From: Nocardia spumae
GTDB taxonomy: Bacteria; Actinomycetota; Actinomycetes; Mycobacteriales; Mycobacteriaceae
Reading direction: 5' to 3'
NCBI RefSeq assembly: GCF_020733635.1
Contig: NZ_JAJFZL010000001.1
Location: 3,534,001 to 3,598,000 of the forward strand
DNA length: 64,000 nt
The notes below the pieces were generated by a model. The model did no database searches and was not told the origin of the DNA. It saw nothing but the letters and a program-made list of their open reading frames with translations. Positions 25,143-33,306 of the stretch are shown here, one piece after another. Position numbers and translations under genes: made by a program. Within the stretch, counting starts at the first letter, position 1; each line of letters begins with the position of its first letter.

Positions 25143-26288
25143 ATGGCGCGTTCCGCGTGGAGCGACGATGAGGTCGAGGCGGTCCGGGATCTGGCGAAGA
25201 CCTTCTTCGAGAAGGAGGTCCTGCCGAACGAGGAGAAGTTCGTCGCGCAGGGGCATCCGGATCGTGAGCTGTACAACCGGGCCGGCGAGCTGGGCCTGCT
25301 GTGCCCCGCGATTCCCGCCGAATACGGGGGTGGCGGTGGCACTTTCGCGCACGAGGCGGCATTGATCGAGGCGCAGTCGTTCGCGGGGGACGGATCATTG
25401 GGTATGCCGGTGCATTCGTCGATCATCGCGCCGTACATCAAGGAGTTCGGGTCCGAGGAGCTCAAGAGCCGGGTACTGCCGAAGGCCGCCAGCGGTGAGA
25501 TGGTGTTGTCGATCGGTATGACCGAGCCCGGGACGGGCTCGGATCTGCAGAACATCAAGACTCGTGCGGTCCGAGAGGGCGACGAGTACGTGATCACCGG
25601 GTCGAAGATCTTCATCTCCAATGGCTGGCTGTGTGACGGCATCATCATCGCGGCCAAGACGGATCCGACCAAGGGCGCTTCCGGGGTATCGCTGATCTTC
25701 GCCGAGGTGAACGACGAGACACCGGGGTTCCGCCGGGGTCGAATTCTGAACAAGATCGGCGGTAAGGCGCAGGACACCGCCGAGTTGTTCTTCGACGGCT
25801 TGCGGGTGCCGGCGTCGAATCTGCTGGGCGAGGCCGAGGGCCAGGGTTTCTATCAGATGATGCAGTTGCTGGCCCAAGAGCGGCTGGTGACCGCGATCAT
25901 GGCGGTGGCGATGATGGAGCGGGCGGTGGAGCTCACGGTCGAATACACCAAGGGCCGTGAGGCTTTCGGTAAGCCGCTGTTCGCGATGCAGAACACGAAG
26001 TTCGAATTGGCCGAGTGCGCGACGATCGCGCGGGTGAGCCGGACGTTCCTCGACGATGCGATCGGTAAGCATTTGCGGGGGGAACTCGATATTCCCACGG
26101 CTGCGATGTCGAAGTACTGGCTCACCGACCAGTTGGGTATTGTGGTGGACCGCTGCCTGCAATTGTTCGGTGGCTACGGATACATGACGGAGTACCCGAT
26201 TTCCCAGCTGTACACCGGTGCGCGCGTGTTGCGGATCCTCGCCGGTTCCAACGAGGTGATGAAGGATCTCATTGCCCGCTCACTCTGA
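25143..26288 (+). CDS. Acyl-CoA dehydrogenase
   Basis: 381 residues from the ATG at 25143 with AAGGAAG 6 nt upstream. The family signatures are present: IGMTEPGTGSDLQNIKTRA (signature 1), GSKIFISNGWLCDGIIIAAKT, GRILNKIGGKAQDTAELFFD, and the C-terminal QLFGGYGYMTEYPISQLYTGARVLRILAGSNEVMKDLIARSL containing the GSNE region, where the catalytic carboxylate sits in related enzymes (here Glu in SNEV). It is a soluble FAD enzyme introducing a double bond alpha-beta to the CoA thioester in beta-oxidation. Overlaps a TetR gene at the 3' end, so the operon is probably autoregulated. Confidence 0.93.
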   Translation: MARSAWSDDEVEAVRDLAKTFFEKEVLPNEEKFVAQGHPDRELYNRAGELGLLCPAIPAEYGGGGGTFAHEAALIEAQSFAGDGSLGMPVHSSIIAPYIKEFGSEELKSRVLPKAASGEMVLSIGMTEPGTGSDLQNIKTRAVREGDEYVITGSKIFISNGWLCDGIIIAAKTDPTKGASGVSLIFAEVNDETPGFRRGRILNKIGGKAQDTAELFFDGLRVPASNLLGEAEGQGFYQMMQLLAQERLVTAIMAVAMMERAVELTVEYTKGREAFGKPLFAMQNTKFELAECATIARVSRTFLDDAIGKHLRGELDIPTAAMSKYWLTDQLGIVVDRCLQLFGGYGYMTEYPISQLYTGARVLRILAGSNEVMKDLIARSL

Positions 26289-26928
26289 TACCACGACCGG
26301 GTCGGCGCCGGTCGATGCCGAGTCGGCACGGCGGCGCCGGCTGGAGCCGGACGAACGGCGCGCGCAGATTTTGGCGTGCGCCATCGAGATGTTCGGTGAA
26401 CGCCCGTACGCGGCGGTGTCGACCGCCGAGCTGGCGCAGCGTGCTGGGGTGGCGCGCGGGCTGATCAATCACTATTTCGGCAATAAGCGGGATCTGTATC
26501 TCGCGGTGGTTCGCCGGATGGTGACGCTGCCGCGACCCGATCACATGGTGACTCCGACGGGGAGTTCGCGTGAGCGGGTGGATGCGAGTGTGTCCTGGTT
26601 GCTGGATACGATCAGCGGTCTGGGCAGTACCTGGGTGAAGGTCACCGGATATGAGGGCATCGGGGACGATCCGGAGGTGCAGCGCATTCTGGACGAGGCC
26701 GATGACGCGGCGGCGGATCGGCTGCTGCAGATGGTCGGCTTGAGCGGTTCGGCGCGTGACGACGAATTGCGGGCGTTGGTGCGGGCGTACAGCGGGTTGG
26801 TGAAAACTGCCGGTCGGGAGTGGATTACTCGTGGCACGCTGGACCGTGAGCAGGTGCATTTTCTGCTGTCGGACGTGTTGATGGCGTTGGTCGACACCAC
26901 GTTTCCGCGGATCGAGCGGGGTCGCTGA
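26272..26928 (+). CDS. TetR family transcriptional regulator
   Basis: 218 residues from a TTG at 26272 that lies inside the end of the dehydrogenase gene (17-bp overlap); GAAGGA precedes it by 5-6 nt, and no later ATG or GTG precedes the DNA-binding domain. The helix-turn-helix is AAVSTAELAQRAGVARGLINHYFGNKRDLYLAV at about residues 47-79. The tail resembles the FadR/KstR-like TetR proteins in actinobacterial lipid operons, but the ligand class is not certain. Co-transcription with the acyl-CoA dehydrogenase suggests control by an acyl-CoA. Confidence 0.85.
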   Translation: MPAHSDTTTGSAPVDAESARRRRLEPDERRAQILACAIEMFGERPYAAVSTAELAQRAGVARGLINHYFGNKRDLYLAVVRRMVTLPRPDHMVTPTGSSRERVDASVSWLLDTISGLGSTWVKVTGYEGIGDDPEVQRILDEADDAAADRLLQMVGLSGSARDDELRALVRAYSGLVKTAGREWITRGTLDREQVHFLLSDVLMALVDTTFPRIERGR

Positions 26929-26929
26929 C

Positions 26930-27970
26930 TCAGCTGGGAGTGCGGGCGCGGCTCGGCTGGACGCGTGGGGGCTCGTTGGGCATCTTGGGGTATTGGGGTG
27001 GCCACGGGGCGTCGAGTAGTCCGGAATCGAAGTCGCGGCGTGACATTTCGAGCAGGGGCTGGATGGATTGCGGGGTGCGCTCTGCCCAGGGGTCGCCGAG
27101 GGCGGCGAGGCGGTCGGGGACGGTGGCGATGGTGAGATCCGCCGGGACGACGGTTTCGAGGGCGTCCCAGGAGATCGGGGTGGAGACCTGGGCGCCGACC
27201 TTGGGCCGTACGCACCAGGCGCCGAATACCGTTTTGTGCGGGGCGTTCTGGTTGTAGTCGATGAATACGCGTTGTCCGCGTTGTTCTTTCCACCATTGGG
27301 CGGTGATGAGGTCGGGGTGGCGGCGTTCGAGTTCGCGGGCGAGCGCTACGGCGGCGGCGCGTACTTGGTAACCGTCCCAGAGTGGTTCGAGCAGTGCGTA
27401 GATGTGCAGGCCGCGGGATCCTGAGGTTTTGACGCGGGCGTCGATGCCGAGTTCGGCGAGCAGGTCGCGGGTGAGGACGGCGACGTGGCGGAGGTCGTCG
27501 AAGCCGATGCCGGGGGAGGGGTCGAGGTCGATGCGTAGTTCGTCGCTGATGTCGAGGTCGCCGATCTCGCCTTCGGTGCGGGCCGGGACTCCGCCTGCGG
27601 GAATGTGATTGGGCCAGACGTGGAATCCGAGGCAGCCGAGGTTGACGGCCCACAGCAGGTGGGCGAGGTTCGCGGCGACGAGGGCGTCGCTGGTGGTGCC
27701 GTTGGGGGTGGAGACCTGGACGGTCTGCAGCCAGTCGGGTACCGATTTGGGGACGCGTTTCTGGAACCAGGATTTGCCGCCGGCACCGTCGGGATAGCGT
27801 TCGAGCAGTACGGGCCGGTTGCCGAGGGTGCGCATGATGGGTTCGGCGACGGCCTGGTAGTAGCGGACGAGGTCGAGTTTGGTTTCGCCGCGGGTGCTGA
27901 AGTAGACCTTGGCGGGGTTGGTGATGCGGACGGTAACGCCGTCGGTGTCGATGTCGAGGGCTTCGCTCAT
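26930..27970 (-). CDS. LigD-type primase-polymerase (Prim-Pol/PolD) protein
   Basis: 346 residues. The archaeo-eukaryotic primase fold of the LigD polymerase family: RNPAKVYF-like start (ITNPAKVYFSTRG), RPVLLERYPDG, WFQKRVPKSVP, the catalytic DLDP motif in RIDLDPSPGIGFD, KTSGSRGLHIYALLEP, RVFIDYNQNAPHKTVFGAWCVRP. It should add nucleotides, preferably ribonucleotides, at primer ends and gaps during DNA repair. Its ATG overlaps the ligase stop as ATGA. The pair corresponds to the stand-alone polymerase and LigC genes of mycobacteria (Rv3730c/Rv3731 type), which act in base excision and backup end joining. No Ku gene is in the window. Confidence 0.9.
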   Translation of the reverse strand: MSEALDIDTDGVTVRITNPAKVYFSTRGETKLDLVRYYQAVAEPIMRTLGNRPVLLERYPDGAGGKSWFQKRVPKSVPDWLQTVQVSTPNGTTSDALVAANLAHLLWAVNLGCLGFHVWPNHIPAGGVPARTEGEIGDLDISDELRIDLDPSPGIGFDDLRHVAVLTRDLLAELGIDARVKTSGSRGLHIYALLEPLWDGYQVRAAAVALARELERRHPDLITAQWWKEQRGQRVFIDYNQNAPHKTVFGAWCVRPKVGAQVSTPISWDALETVVPADLTIATVPDRLAALGDPWAERTPQSIQPLLEMSRRDFDSGLLDAPWPPQYPKMPNEPPRVQPSRARTPS

Positions 27971-29061
27971 CGCCGGGCCTGCTCTTTCGCGGTGGTGAAG
28001 ATGTCGGAGAGTTCGGCGGGTGCGATTTCCTCGAGTTGGGCGTAGGTGCACGATTGCGGGGTGCGGTCGTCGCGGAAGCGGACCAGGCGGCCGCCGTGGC
28101 GCAGGCGTCCGGCCATGAGGTGCTCGTAGCGGACTTCGGCGACGAGTTCGGGGCGCAGCGGCTCCCAGGAGAGGTCTTTGCCGCCGGTCCAGCGGCTGAC
28201 TCCGCCGGGCATCTTGCCGTCGGCTTTGGCCTGTGCGGCGGCGTCGGCCCATTGTCGCCAGGGGTGGTGGGTGAGTGCGTCGGTGCGCAGTGGTGCCAGT
28301 TCGTCGACCAGTTGTGCGCGGCGGGCGGCGGTGAAACTGCTGGCGACGCCGACGTGGTGGAGGTTGCCCTCGTCGTCGTAGAGGCCGAGTAGCAGGGAGC
28401 CGACGCCGAGGCCGTCTTTGTGCCAGCGGAAGCCGGCGACGACACAGTCGGCGGTGCGTTCGTGTTTGACCTTGATCATGACGCGTTTGTCCTGCATGTA
28501 GGGCAGGTCGCGGGATTTCACCATGACTCCGTCGAAGCCGGCGCCTTCGAAGCGGGTGAACCAGTCCTGAGCGATGTCGGGGTCGGAGGTGAGGGGGGTG
28601 AGGTGGATGCCGTCGTGGGGGGTGTCGAGCAGTGCTTCCAGTAGTCGCCGGCGTTCGTGGAAGGGGGTTGTGGTCAGGTCGTCGTCACCGAGGGCCAGCA
28701 GGTCGAAGGCGACGAAGGAGGCGGGGGTCTCGACGCTGAGTTTGCTGACGCGTGAGGCGGCGGGGTGCAGGCGGTTCTGCAGGACGTCGAAATCGAGGCC
28801 GTGGTCGGTGACGACGACGATTTCGCCGTCGAGGACGCAGCGTTCGGGGAGGGCGGCGCCGAGGCGCTGGGCTACTTCGGGGAAGTAGCGGGTCAGCGGC
28901 CGGTCGTTGCGCGAGCCGAGTTCGATGTCGGCGCCGTCGCGGAAGACGATGCACCGGAATCCGTCCCATTTGGGTTCGTAGAGAACGGTGTCCTCACGGG
29001 GGAGTGCGGAGGCGGATTTGGCCAGCATCGGTTTCACCGGTGGCATGACGGGCAGGTCCAC
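27967..29061 (-). CDS. ligC: ATP-dependent DNA ligase, LigC type
   Basis: 364 residues from the GTG at 29061, which has GAGGAGG 6 nt upstream. Nucleotidyltransferase motifs: motif I KWDG (YEPKWDGFR, adenylated Lys near residue 31), ELGSRNDRPLTRYFPE (Ia), LDGEIVVV (III), ASFVAFDLLALG (IIIa), GFDGVMVKSRD (IV) and MIKVKHERTADCVV (V), followed by an OB-fold domain with LLLGLYDDEGNLHHVG. The length and lack of a nuclease or polymerase fusion fit LigC. It seals nicks with ATP in DNA repair. Co-transcribed with the primase-polymerase downstream. Confidence 0.92.
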   Translation of the reverse strand: MDLPVMPPVKPMLAKSASALPREDTVLYEPKWDGFRCIVFRDGADIELGSRNDRPLTRYFPEVAQRLGAALPERCVLDGEIVVVTDHGLDFDVLQNRLHPAASRVSKLSVETPASFVAFDLLALGDDDLTTTPFHERRRLLEALLDTPHDGIHLTPLTSDPDIAQDWFTRFEGAGFDGVMVKSRDLPYMQDKRVMIKVKHERTADCVVAGFRWHKDGLGVGSLLLGLYDDEGNLHHVGVASSFTAARRAQLVDELAPLRTDALTHHPWRQWADAAAQAKADGKMPGGVSRWTGGKDLSWEPLRPELVAEVRYEHLMAGRLRHGGRLVRFRDDRTPQSCTYAQLEEIAPAELSDIFTTAKEQARR

Positions 29062-29181
29062 GCGATCCTCCTCGGGTCGGTCTCACCCATGCCGACGGAG
29101 CGGGCGCGCGAAATTCATCGCCCGGCGCCGTCGTCATGATCGTAGGCCGAGAGCCGTGGTCGCGATCGCAGCGCGCCCGGC

Positions 29182-29565
29182 TCAGTTCTCGAGCCACCCG
29201 TGGTGGTCGGCGAATTCGGTGAGGCGCTCGCGGATGGTGATGATCTCCGCGGCGGTGAGGGCGGGGCTGGCGTCGAGCAGCAGCTCGGTGATCAGCCGTT
29301 TGTGCTCGGCGGCGGTGAGTGGTCCGGTGCCGCGGCCGCGGTGGCGGGGCGGGGCCGGTGCGCCGCCGACGGCGGTGAGGTTGATCGCTTTGGGGCCTCG
29401 GTCCCCCTCGGTGACCTCGAATTCGAATACCCGTCCCTGACGTAGTTCGTCCTCGTCCAGGCCGATATCGTTCACGTGAACGAATACGTCGGGACCGCCG
29501 TCTTCGGGACGGATGAATCCGAACCCCCGAGAACTGTCGAAGGACACCAATTTCCCGATCGACAC
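29182..29565 (-). CDS. Cold-shock-domain protein with C-terminal extension
   Basis: 127 residues, GTG start at 29565. Residues 1-67 are a cold-shock OB fold: MSIGKLVSFDSSRGFGFIRPE contains RNP1 (RGFGFI) and DVFVHVNDI is RNP2, and DRGPKAINLTAV ends the domain. A second part of about 55 residues (LTAAEHKRLITELLLDASPALTAAEIITIRERLTEFADHHGW) is helical and absent from the common 67-residue CspA proteins. It binds single-stranded nucleic acid; the extension may mediate dimerisation or partner binding. Lies just upstream of the ligase operon, on the same strand. Confidence 0.9.
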   Translation of the reverse strand: MSIGKLVSFDSSRGFGFIRPEDGGPDVFVHVNDIGLDEDELRQGRVFEFEVTEGDRGPKAINLTAVGGAPAPPRHRGRGTGPLTAAEHKRLITELLLDASPALTAAEIITIRERLTEFADHHGWLEN

Positions 29566-29597
29566 CTACACCTGCTCCTCTTGCCGTGCGTGTTCGG

Positions 29598-30704
29598 TCA
29601 CTCTATAGGTGCGTCGGAGTGGTTGTCGGTGGAAAGAGCCTTTTGCAGTGAGTTGAATACTGTGAGGCCCTGGCCGACCATTCCGTTGACGAGTTCGCCG
29701 ACGCCGTCGGGGCCGTTGAGGACGGTGAGGTTGGCGTTGGACAGGCCCTGTGCGGCCTGTTTGACGATTTCGGGGAGTTGTTCGATCAGCAACTGGTCCA
29801 ACGCGATTCGGTTGTTGGAGGCGGCGGCTTCGGCTTGGATGCGGGTGCGGTCGGCTTCGGCTTGAGCGAGGACGCGGACGCGTTCGGCCTCGGCTTCTGC
29901 GGGTTTGACGACTTCGGCCTGGAGTTGCTGTTCGCGCAGCTGGGCTTCCTTGCGGGCGCGTTCGGCCTGTGCGGTGAGTACTTCCTGGAGGGCGATGGCT
30001 TCGGCGAGTGGGCCGGCCTGGCTGGCTTCGGCGCGGGCCTTGTCGATGTCGCGCTGGTATTCGGCCTGCAGGATTTCGGTTTGGCGCTGGTATTCGGCGC
30101 GTTTGCGCAGTGATTCCTGTTCGGCTTCGGCGGCGGCCTGCGAGGCGGCGGCCTGGGCGATCTGCGCGTCGCGCTGGACGGCGGCGTTGTGCGGGGCGGC
30201 CAGGGCGGTGATGTAGCCGAGTCCGCCGTCGTCGATGGATTGGATCTGGAAGGAGTCGACCCACAGGCCGATATTGCTCATTTCGACTTTGGAGGCGACG
30301 AGGACCTCGTCGGCGAGTTTCTGGCGTTCGCGGATGATCTCCTCGACGGTCATGGAGCCGACGATGGAGCGCAGGTGGCCGGAGAAGATGCGGCCGGTGA
30401 GCACCGACATCTCGCGTTCCTGTTCGGACAGGAAGCGCTGGGCGGCGTTGACGACCGACTGGGTGTCGTTGGCGACTTTGAACGCGATCACGGCGCGGAC
30501 GTCGAGCTGGATGGCCTGGCGGGTGACGCAGCGTTCCTGGATCTCGGATTCGAACATGGCAAGGGACAGGTAGCTGACCTTGCGGAAGAACGGCATCACC
30601 CAGGCGCCGTGGCCGGTGATGACGCGAAACGGGGCATTGTCCTTGACGCGGCCGCCGCTGATCAGCATGGCTTCGTCGGGATCGGGCACGTGATAGCCCA
30701 GCAC
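29598..30704 (-). CDS. SPFH/Band 7 domain (flotillin-like) protein
   Basis: 368 residues from the GTG at 30704, with GGGAG 7 nt upstream. Residues 1-170 are an SPFH domain (VITGHGAWVMPFFRKVSYLSLAMFESEIQ, FLSEQEREMSVLTGRIFSGHLRSIVGSMTVEEIIRER). Residues about 190-300 are an Ala/Glu/Gln/Arg-rich coiled coil with EAEAER-like heptads, as in flotillins, and the C-terminal part ends in an LPEIVKQAAQGLSN segment. No clear membrane helix is present, so attachment may be peripheral or through the NfeD-like partner. It should scaffold lipid microdomains. Follows the NfeD-like gene by 14 bp. Confidence 0.87.
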   Translation of the reverse strand: MLGYHVPDPDEAMLISGGRVKDNAPFRVITGHGAWVMPFFRKVSYLSLAMFESEIQERCVTRQAIQLDVRAVIAFKVANDTQSVVNAAQRFLSEQEREMSVLTGRIFSGHLRSIVGSMTVEEIIRERQKLADEVLVASKVEMSNIGLWVDSFQIQSIDDGGLGYITALAAPHNAAVQRDAQIAQAAASQAAAEAEQESLRKRAEYQRQTEILQAEYQRDIDKARAEASQAGPLAEAIALQEVLTAQAERARKEAQLREQQLQAEVVKPAEAEAERVRVLAQAEADRTRIQAEAAASNNRIALDQLLIEQLPEIVKQAAQGLSNANLTVLNGPDGVGELVNGMVGQGLTVFNSLQKALSTDNHSDAPIE

Positions 30705-30718
30705 TGGTGTCTCCCTTG

Positions 30719-30958
30719 TTATTTCGGTATTTCCCCACCCGGTCCGAGGTCGAGTGGGATCCACGGGACGACATCGACGATCCGGCCGGGATTGACCTGA
30801 ACGACCAGGACGGTGGTGCCGGTGTCCAGGGCTTCGGTGGATCGCGCGATGTACAGCTCCGTGCCCCCTCTGATCGCGACCAGGACCTCCCCGAGCATGC
30901 CTGCGCCCCGGATCGGCGTTGTGAGCTTACCGGTCGAACCCAGTACCGGGTCGTCCAT
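30719..30958 (-). CDS. NfeD-like OB-fold small protein
   Basis: 79 residues from the ATG at 30958, with AAGGAG 8 nt upstream. The beta-rich segment LTTPIRGAGMLGEVLVAIRGGTELYIA, followed by TTVLVVQVNPGRIVDVVPW, resembles the soluble OB domain of NfeD proteins (signal refinement GxG, VxG, VxVxxxxGxxLxVxP). NfeD genes are classically paired with SPFH/flotillin genes, and here the SPFH gene starts 14 bp after this stop. The protein lacks the usual membrane helices. Function is presumed as partner of the flotillin-like protein. Confidence 0.72.
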   Translation of the reverse strand: MDDPVLGSTGKLTTPIRGAGMLGEVLVAIRGGTELYIARSTEALDTGTTVLVVQVNPGRIVDVVPWIPLDLGPGGEIPK

Positions 30959-31152
30959 GTGGGGAACTCCTTGGCGGACAACGTATGAACGGTGAGATCC
31001 CAATGTAGTTCGGTGCCGGATGGGGGTTCGGCGGCTGAGCCGAGATAACGATGACTCCGGGCAAAACGGTCACATATATCTCGAGGTTTCAATATGGCCT
31101 CCGCTGGGAAAGGGGGCTGGCCAACAGATCCGGCACCTGGCAGGCTGAAGCG

Positions 31153-32691
31153 GTGACCCCTCCTCCGGATATGCCGGCGACGGCGTCGGATCCCGCATCC
31201 GACAAACTCGACGCGGCGGTGTTCAAGGTGGCCGGCGTGGTCGTGCTCGGCGCGATCATGTCGATCTTGGACGTGACCGTCGTGACCGTCGCCCTGCCGA
31301 CGTTCCAACACGAATTCGACACCAGTTACGCCGTCGCGGCCTGGACCATGACCGGCTACACGCTGGCCCTGGCCAGCGTCATCCCGCTGACGGGCTGGGC
31401 CGCCGACCGGTTCGGCACCAAACGCCTCTACGTCTTGGCGTTGACCTTCTTCGTCATCGGTTCGGTGCTGTGCTCCACGGCGTGGAATATCGAATCCCTG
31501 ATCGGCTTCCGCGTGCTGCAGGGCCTGGGCGGCGGCATGTTGATGCCGCTGAGCATGACGATCATGACCCATGCTGCCGGTCCGCAACGGATCGGGCGGG
31601 TGATGGCGGTTCTCGGCGTGCCGATGTTGCTGGGACCTATCCTGGGCCCGATTCTCGGCGGCTGGCTGATCGGCAGTTTCAGCTGGCATTGGATCTTCCT
31701 GATCAACCTGCCGGTCGGCATCGTCGCGCTGATCCTGGCGGTGGTGGTGCTGCCCTCGGACAGACCCGAGCCGACCCAATCCTTCGATTTCCTCGGTATG
31801 CTGCTGGCCTCACCCGGTCTGGCGCTGTTCCTGTTCGGTGTGTCCTCGATTCCCGAACAGCACACGGTGGCCTCGGCGCGGGTACTGGTTCCGGCCGCGA
31901 TCGGCCTGGCGCTGATGGCGGGCTTCGTATTCCACGCGCTGCGGACCGAACATCCGCTCATCGATCTGCATCTGTTCCGCAACCGGCAATTGACGTTCGC
32001 GGTGCTGACGGCGGTGTTCTTCGCGGTCGCGTTCTTCGGATCCGGTCTGTTGCTGCCCAGTTATCTGCAGCAGGTGCAGGGTAAATCGACGTTGGTGACC
32101 GGATTGCTCATCGCCCCACAGGGGTTGGGCGCGATGATCACCATGCCGATCGGCGGCAAGCTGGTCGACAAGATCGGGCCGGGCAAGGTCGTGATGACGG
32201 GCCTGTCGGTGATCGCGCTGAGCCTGGTGTTCTTCACGCAGCTGTCCGCGGACACCTCGATACCGCTGATGTGTGTGGCGTTGTTCGTGATGGGCCTGGG
32301 CATGGGCTGCACGATGATGCCGACCATGACCGCGGCGATCCAGACGTTGACCCACTCCCAGGTGGCGCGTGGTTCGACCTTGATGAACATCGTCAACCAG
32401 GCCGCCGGGTCGATCGGTACCGCGATCATGTCGGTGCTGTTGACGAACATGCTGGAGAATCGCCCGCTGGCCCAGGCCGCCATCGGGTCGCAGTTCGATC
32501 CGACCATCGTGCAGAAGCTGCCGCCCGGTGCGCTCGACACCGGTTTCGATCAGGCCGCCACCGCCTACGGCCACACCTACATCGTGGCGCTGGTGCTGGT
32601 GCTGGTGACGTTGATTCCGGCGGCGTTCCTGCCGCGTACCAAACCGAAGCTGCCCGAAGGGGCCGACGCACCGGTTCTGATGGGGCACTGA
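31153..32691 (+). CDS. DHA2-family MFS drug exporter (EmrB/QacA type)
   Basis: 512 residues from a GTG at 31153; an upstream ATG at 31051 is possible but has no ribosome site. It has about 14 predicted membrane helices. The DHA2 motifs are present: LDVTVVTVALPTFQHEF in TM1, GWAADRFGTKRLY (motif A), LQGLGGGMLMPLSMTIM (motif B) and GVPMLLGPILGPILGGWLI (motif C, antiporter). It should export lipophilic compounds using the proton gradient. There is no adjacent regulator; the neighbouring divergent gene is the NfeD-like one. A long hairpin follows the stop. Confidence 0.9.
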   Translation: MTPPPDMPATASDPASDKLDAAVFKVAGVVVLGAIMSILDVTVVTVALPTFQHEFDTSYAVAAWTMTGYTLALASVIPLTGWAADRFGTKRLYVLALTFFVIGSVLCSTAWNIESLIGFRVLQGLGGGMLMPLSMTIMTHAAGPQRIGRVMAVLGVPMLLGPILGPILGGWLIGSFSWHWIFLINLPVGIVALILAVVVLPSDRPEPTQSFDFLGMLLASPGLALFLFGVSSIPEQHTVASARVLVPAAIGLALMAGFVFHALRTEHPLIDLHLFRNRQLTFAVLTAVFFAVAFFGSGLLLPSYLQQVQGKSTLVTGLLIAPQGLGAMITMPIGGKLVDKIGPGKVVMTGLSVIALSLVFFTQLSADTSIPLMCVALFVMGLGMGCTMMPTMTAAIQTLTHSQVARGSTLMNIVNQAAGSIGTAIMSVLLTNMLENRPLAQAAIGSQFDPTIVQKLPPGALDTGFDQAATAYGHTYIVALVLVLVTLIPAAFLPRTKPKLPEGADAPVLMGH

Positions 32692-32733
32692 ACCTGTCGG
32701 TTTCGGTTGCGCACTCAGTGCAACCGTGCATCG

Positions 32734-32779
32734 AATGCCGTTCGGGCAGGCTGTTTCCGGCCGCTGCCCGGGCGGCATT
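32734..32779 (+). terminator. Hairpin terminator after the DHA2 exporter
   Basis: AATGCCGTTCGGGCAG pairs with CTGCCCGGGCGGCATT (14 of 16 positions) around a 14-nt loop. A smaller stem CGGTTGC/GCAACCG lies just before it at 32704-32726. Together they probably end transcription of the exporter gene. Confidence 0.5.
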
Positions 32780-32937
32780 CGCCGTTTTCGAGGGCGTGAC
32801 GCATCGATCGCTGGTGAATTGCTGGCGATAATCGTGTGACAGTTTCGTCACTTTCGGTGAGCCACCGGCGATTCGAGTTGTACGTTTGAATTCCCAGTTC
32901 AAATGCATCGAGGAGCAGGTGATCGAAAGGGGAGGTC

Positions 32938-33306
32938 ATGTCGCTGCGCAGAAGTTTGCTGGGATCTCGAACGACGCCGGTGAAGGAGTCCGTCGAACCT
33001 GTCGGGACGTCGTTGCCCCCCGAAACCTTGACGACCGGCGGCCTGCTGCTCACCGGTGCCGGATTGGCGTTGATCGGCCCCCTGGTCGCGGCGTTGTTGA
33101 TCCGGGCCAGCGGGGCGGGCCGCACCGACGCCGCCGCGACGACCCCCCTGGTGCTGGCCGCGCTCGCCGTTGTCGTGGCGATGGCGACGGGCGTGGCGCT
33201 GTTCGTCTCCGCGTGGCGGCAGGCGCGGACGCCGCGGCGCGCGCGGGGGTTGACGGTGACCGCGGCGAAGTCGCTACCACGCTCGGGTATCGGCGGTGGC
33301 CGATGA
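32938..33306 (+). CDS. Hypothetical membrane protein (two helices)
   Basis: 122 residues from the ATG at 32938 with GGGGAGG just upstream. The predicted layout is a Ser/Arg-rich N-terminus, a helix at about residues 34-57 (GGLLLTGAGLALIGPLVAALLI), a second at about 68-90 (LVLAALAVVVAMATGVALFV) and a basic C-terminus. No family is recognised. It overlaps the next gene as ATGA and so forms a two-gene unit. An inverted repeat TTTGAA-N7-TTCAAA at 32885-32903 lies 35 bp upstream and may be its operator. Confidence 0.65.
   Translation: MSLRRSLLGSRTTPVKESVEPVGTSLPPETLTTGGLLLTGAGLALIGPLVAALLIRASGAGRTDAAATTPLVLAALAVVVAMATGVALFVSAWRQARTPRRARGLTVTAAKSLPRSGIGGGR

Noticed and set aside
24920..25777. Extension of the SDR frame to 25777
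   Set aside because: It runs antisense through the acyl-CoA dehydrogenase gene; the ATG at 24919 begins a plausible N-terminus.
30800..31779. Large minus-strand frame through the exporter and SPFH region
   Set aside because: Arg/His/Asp-rich shadow of the plus-strand exporter and other genes, without a domain.
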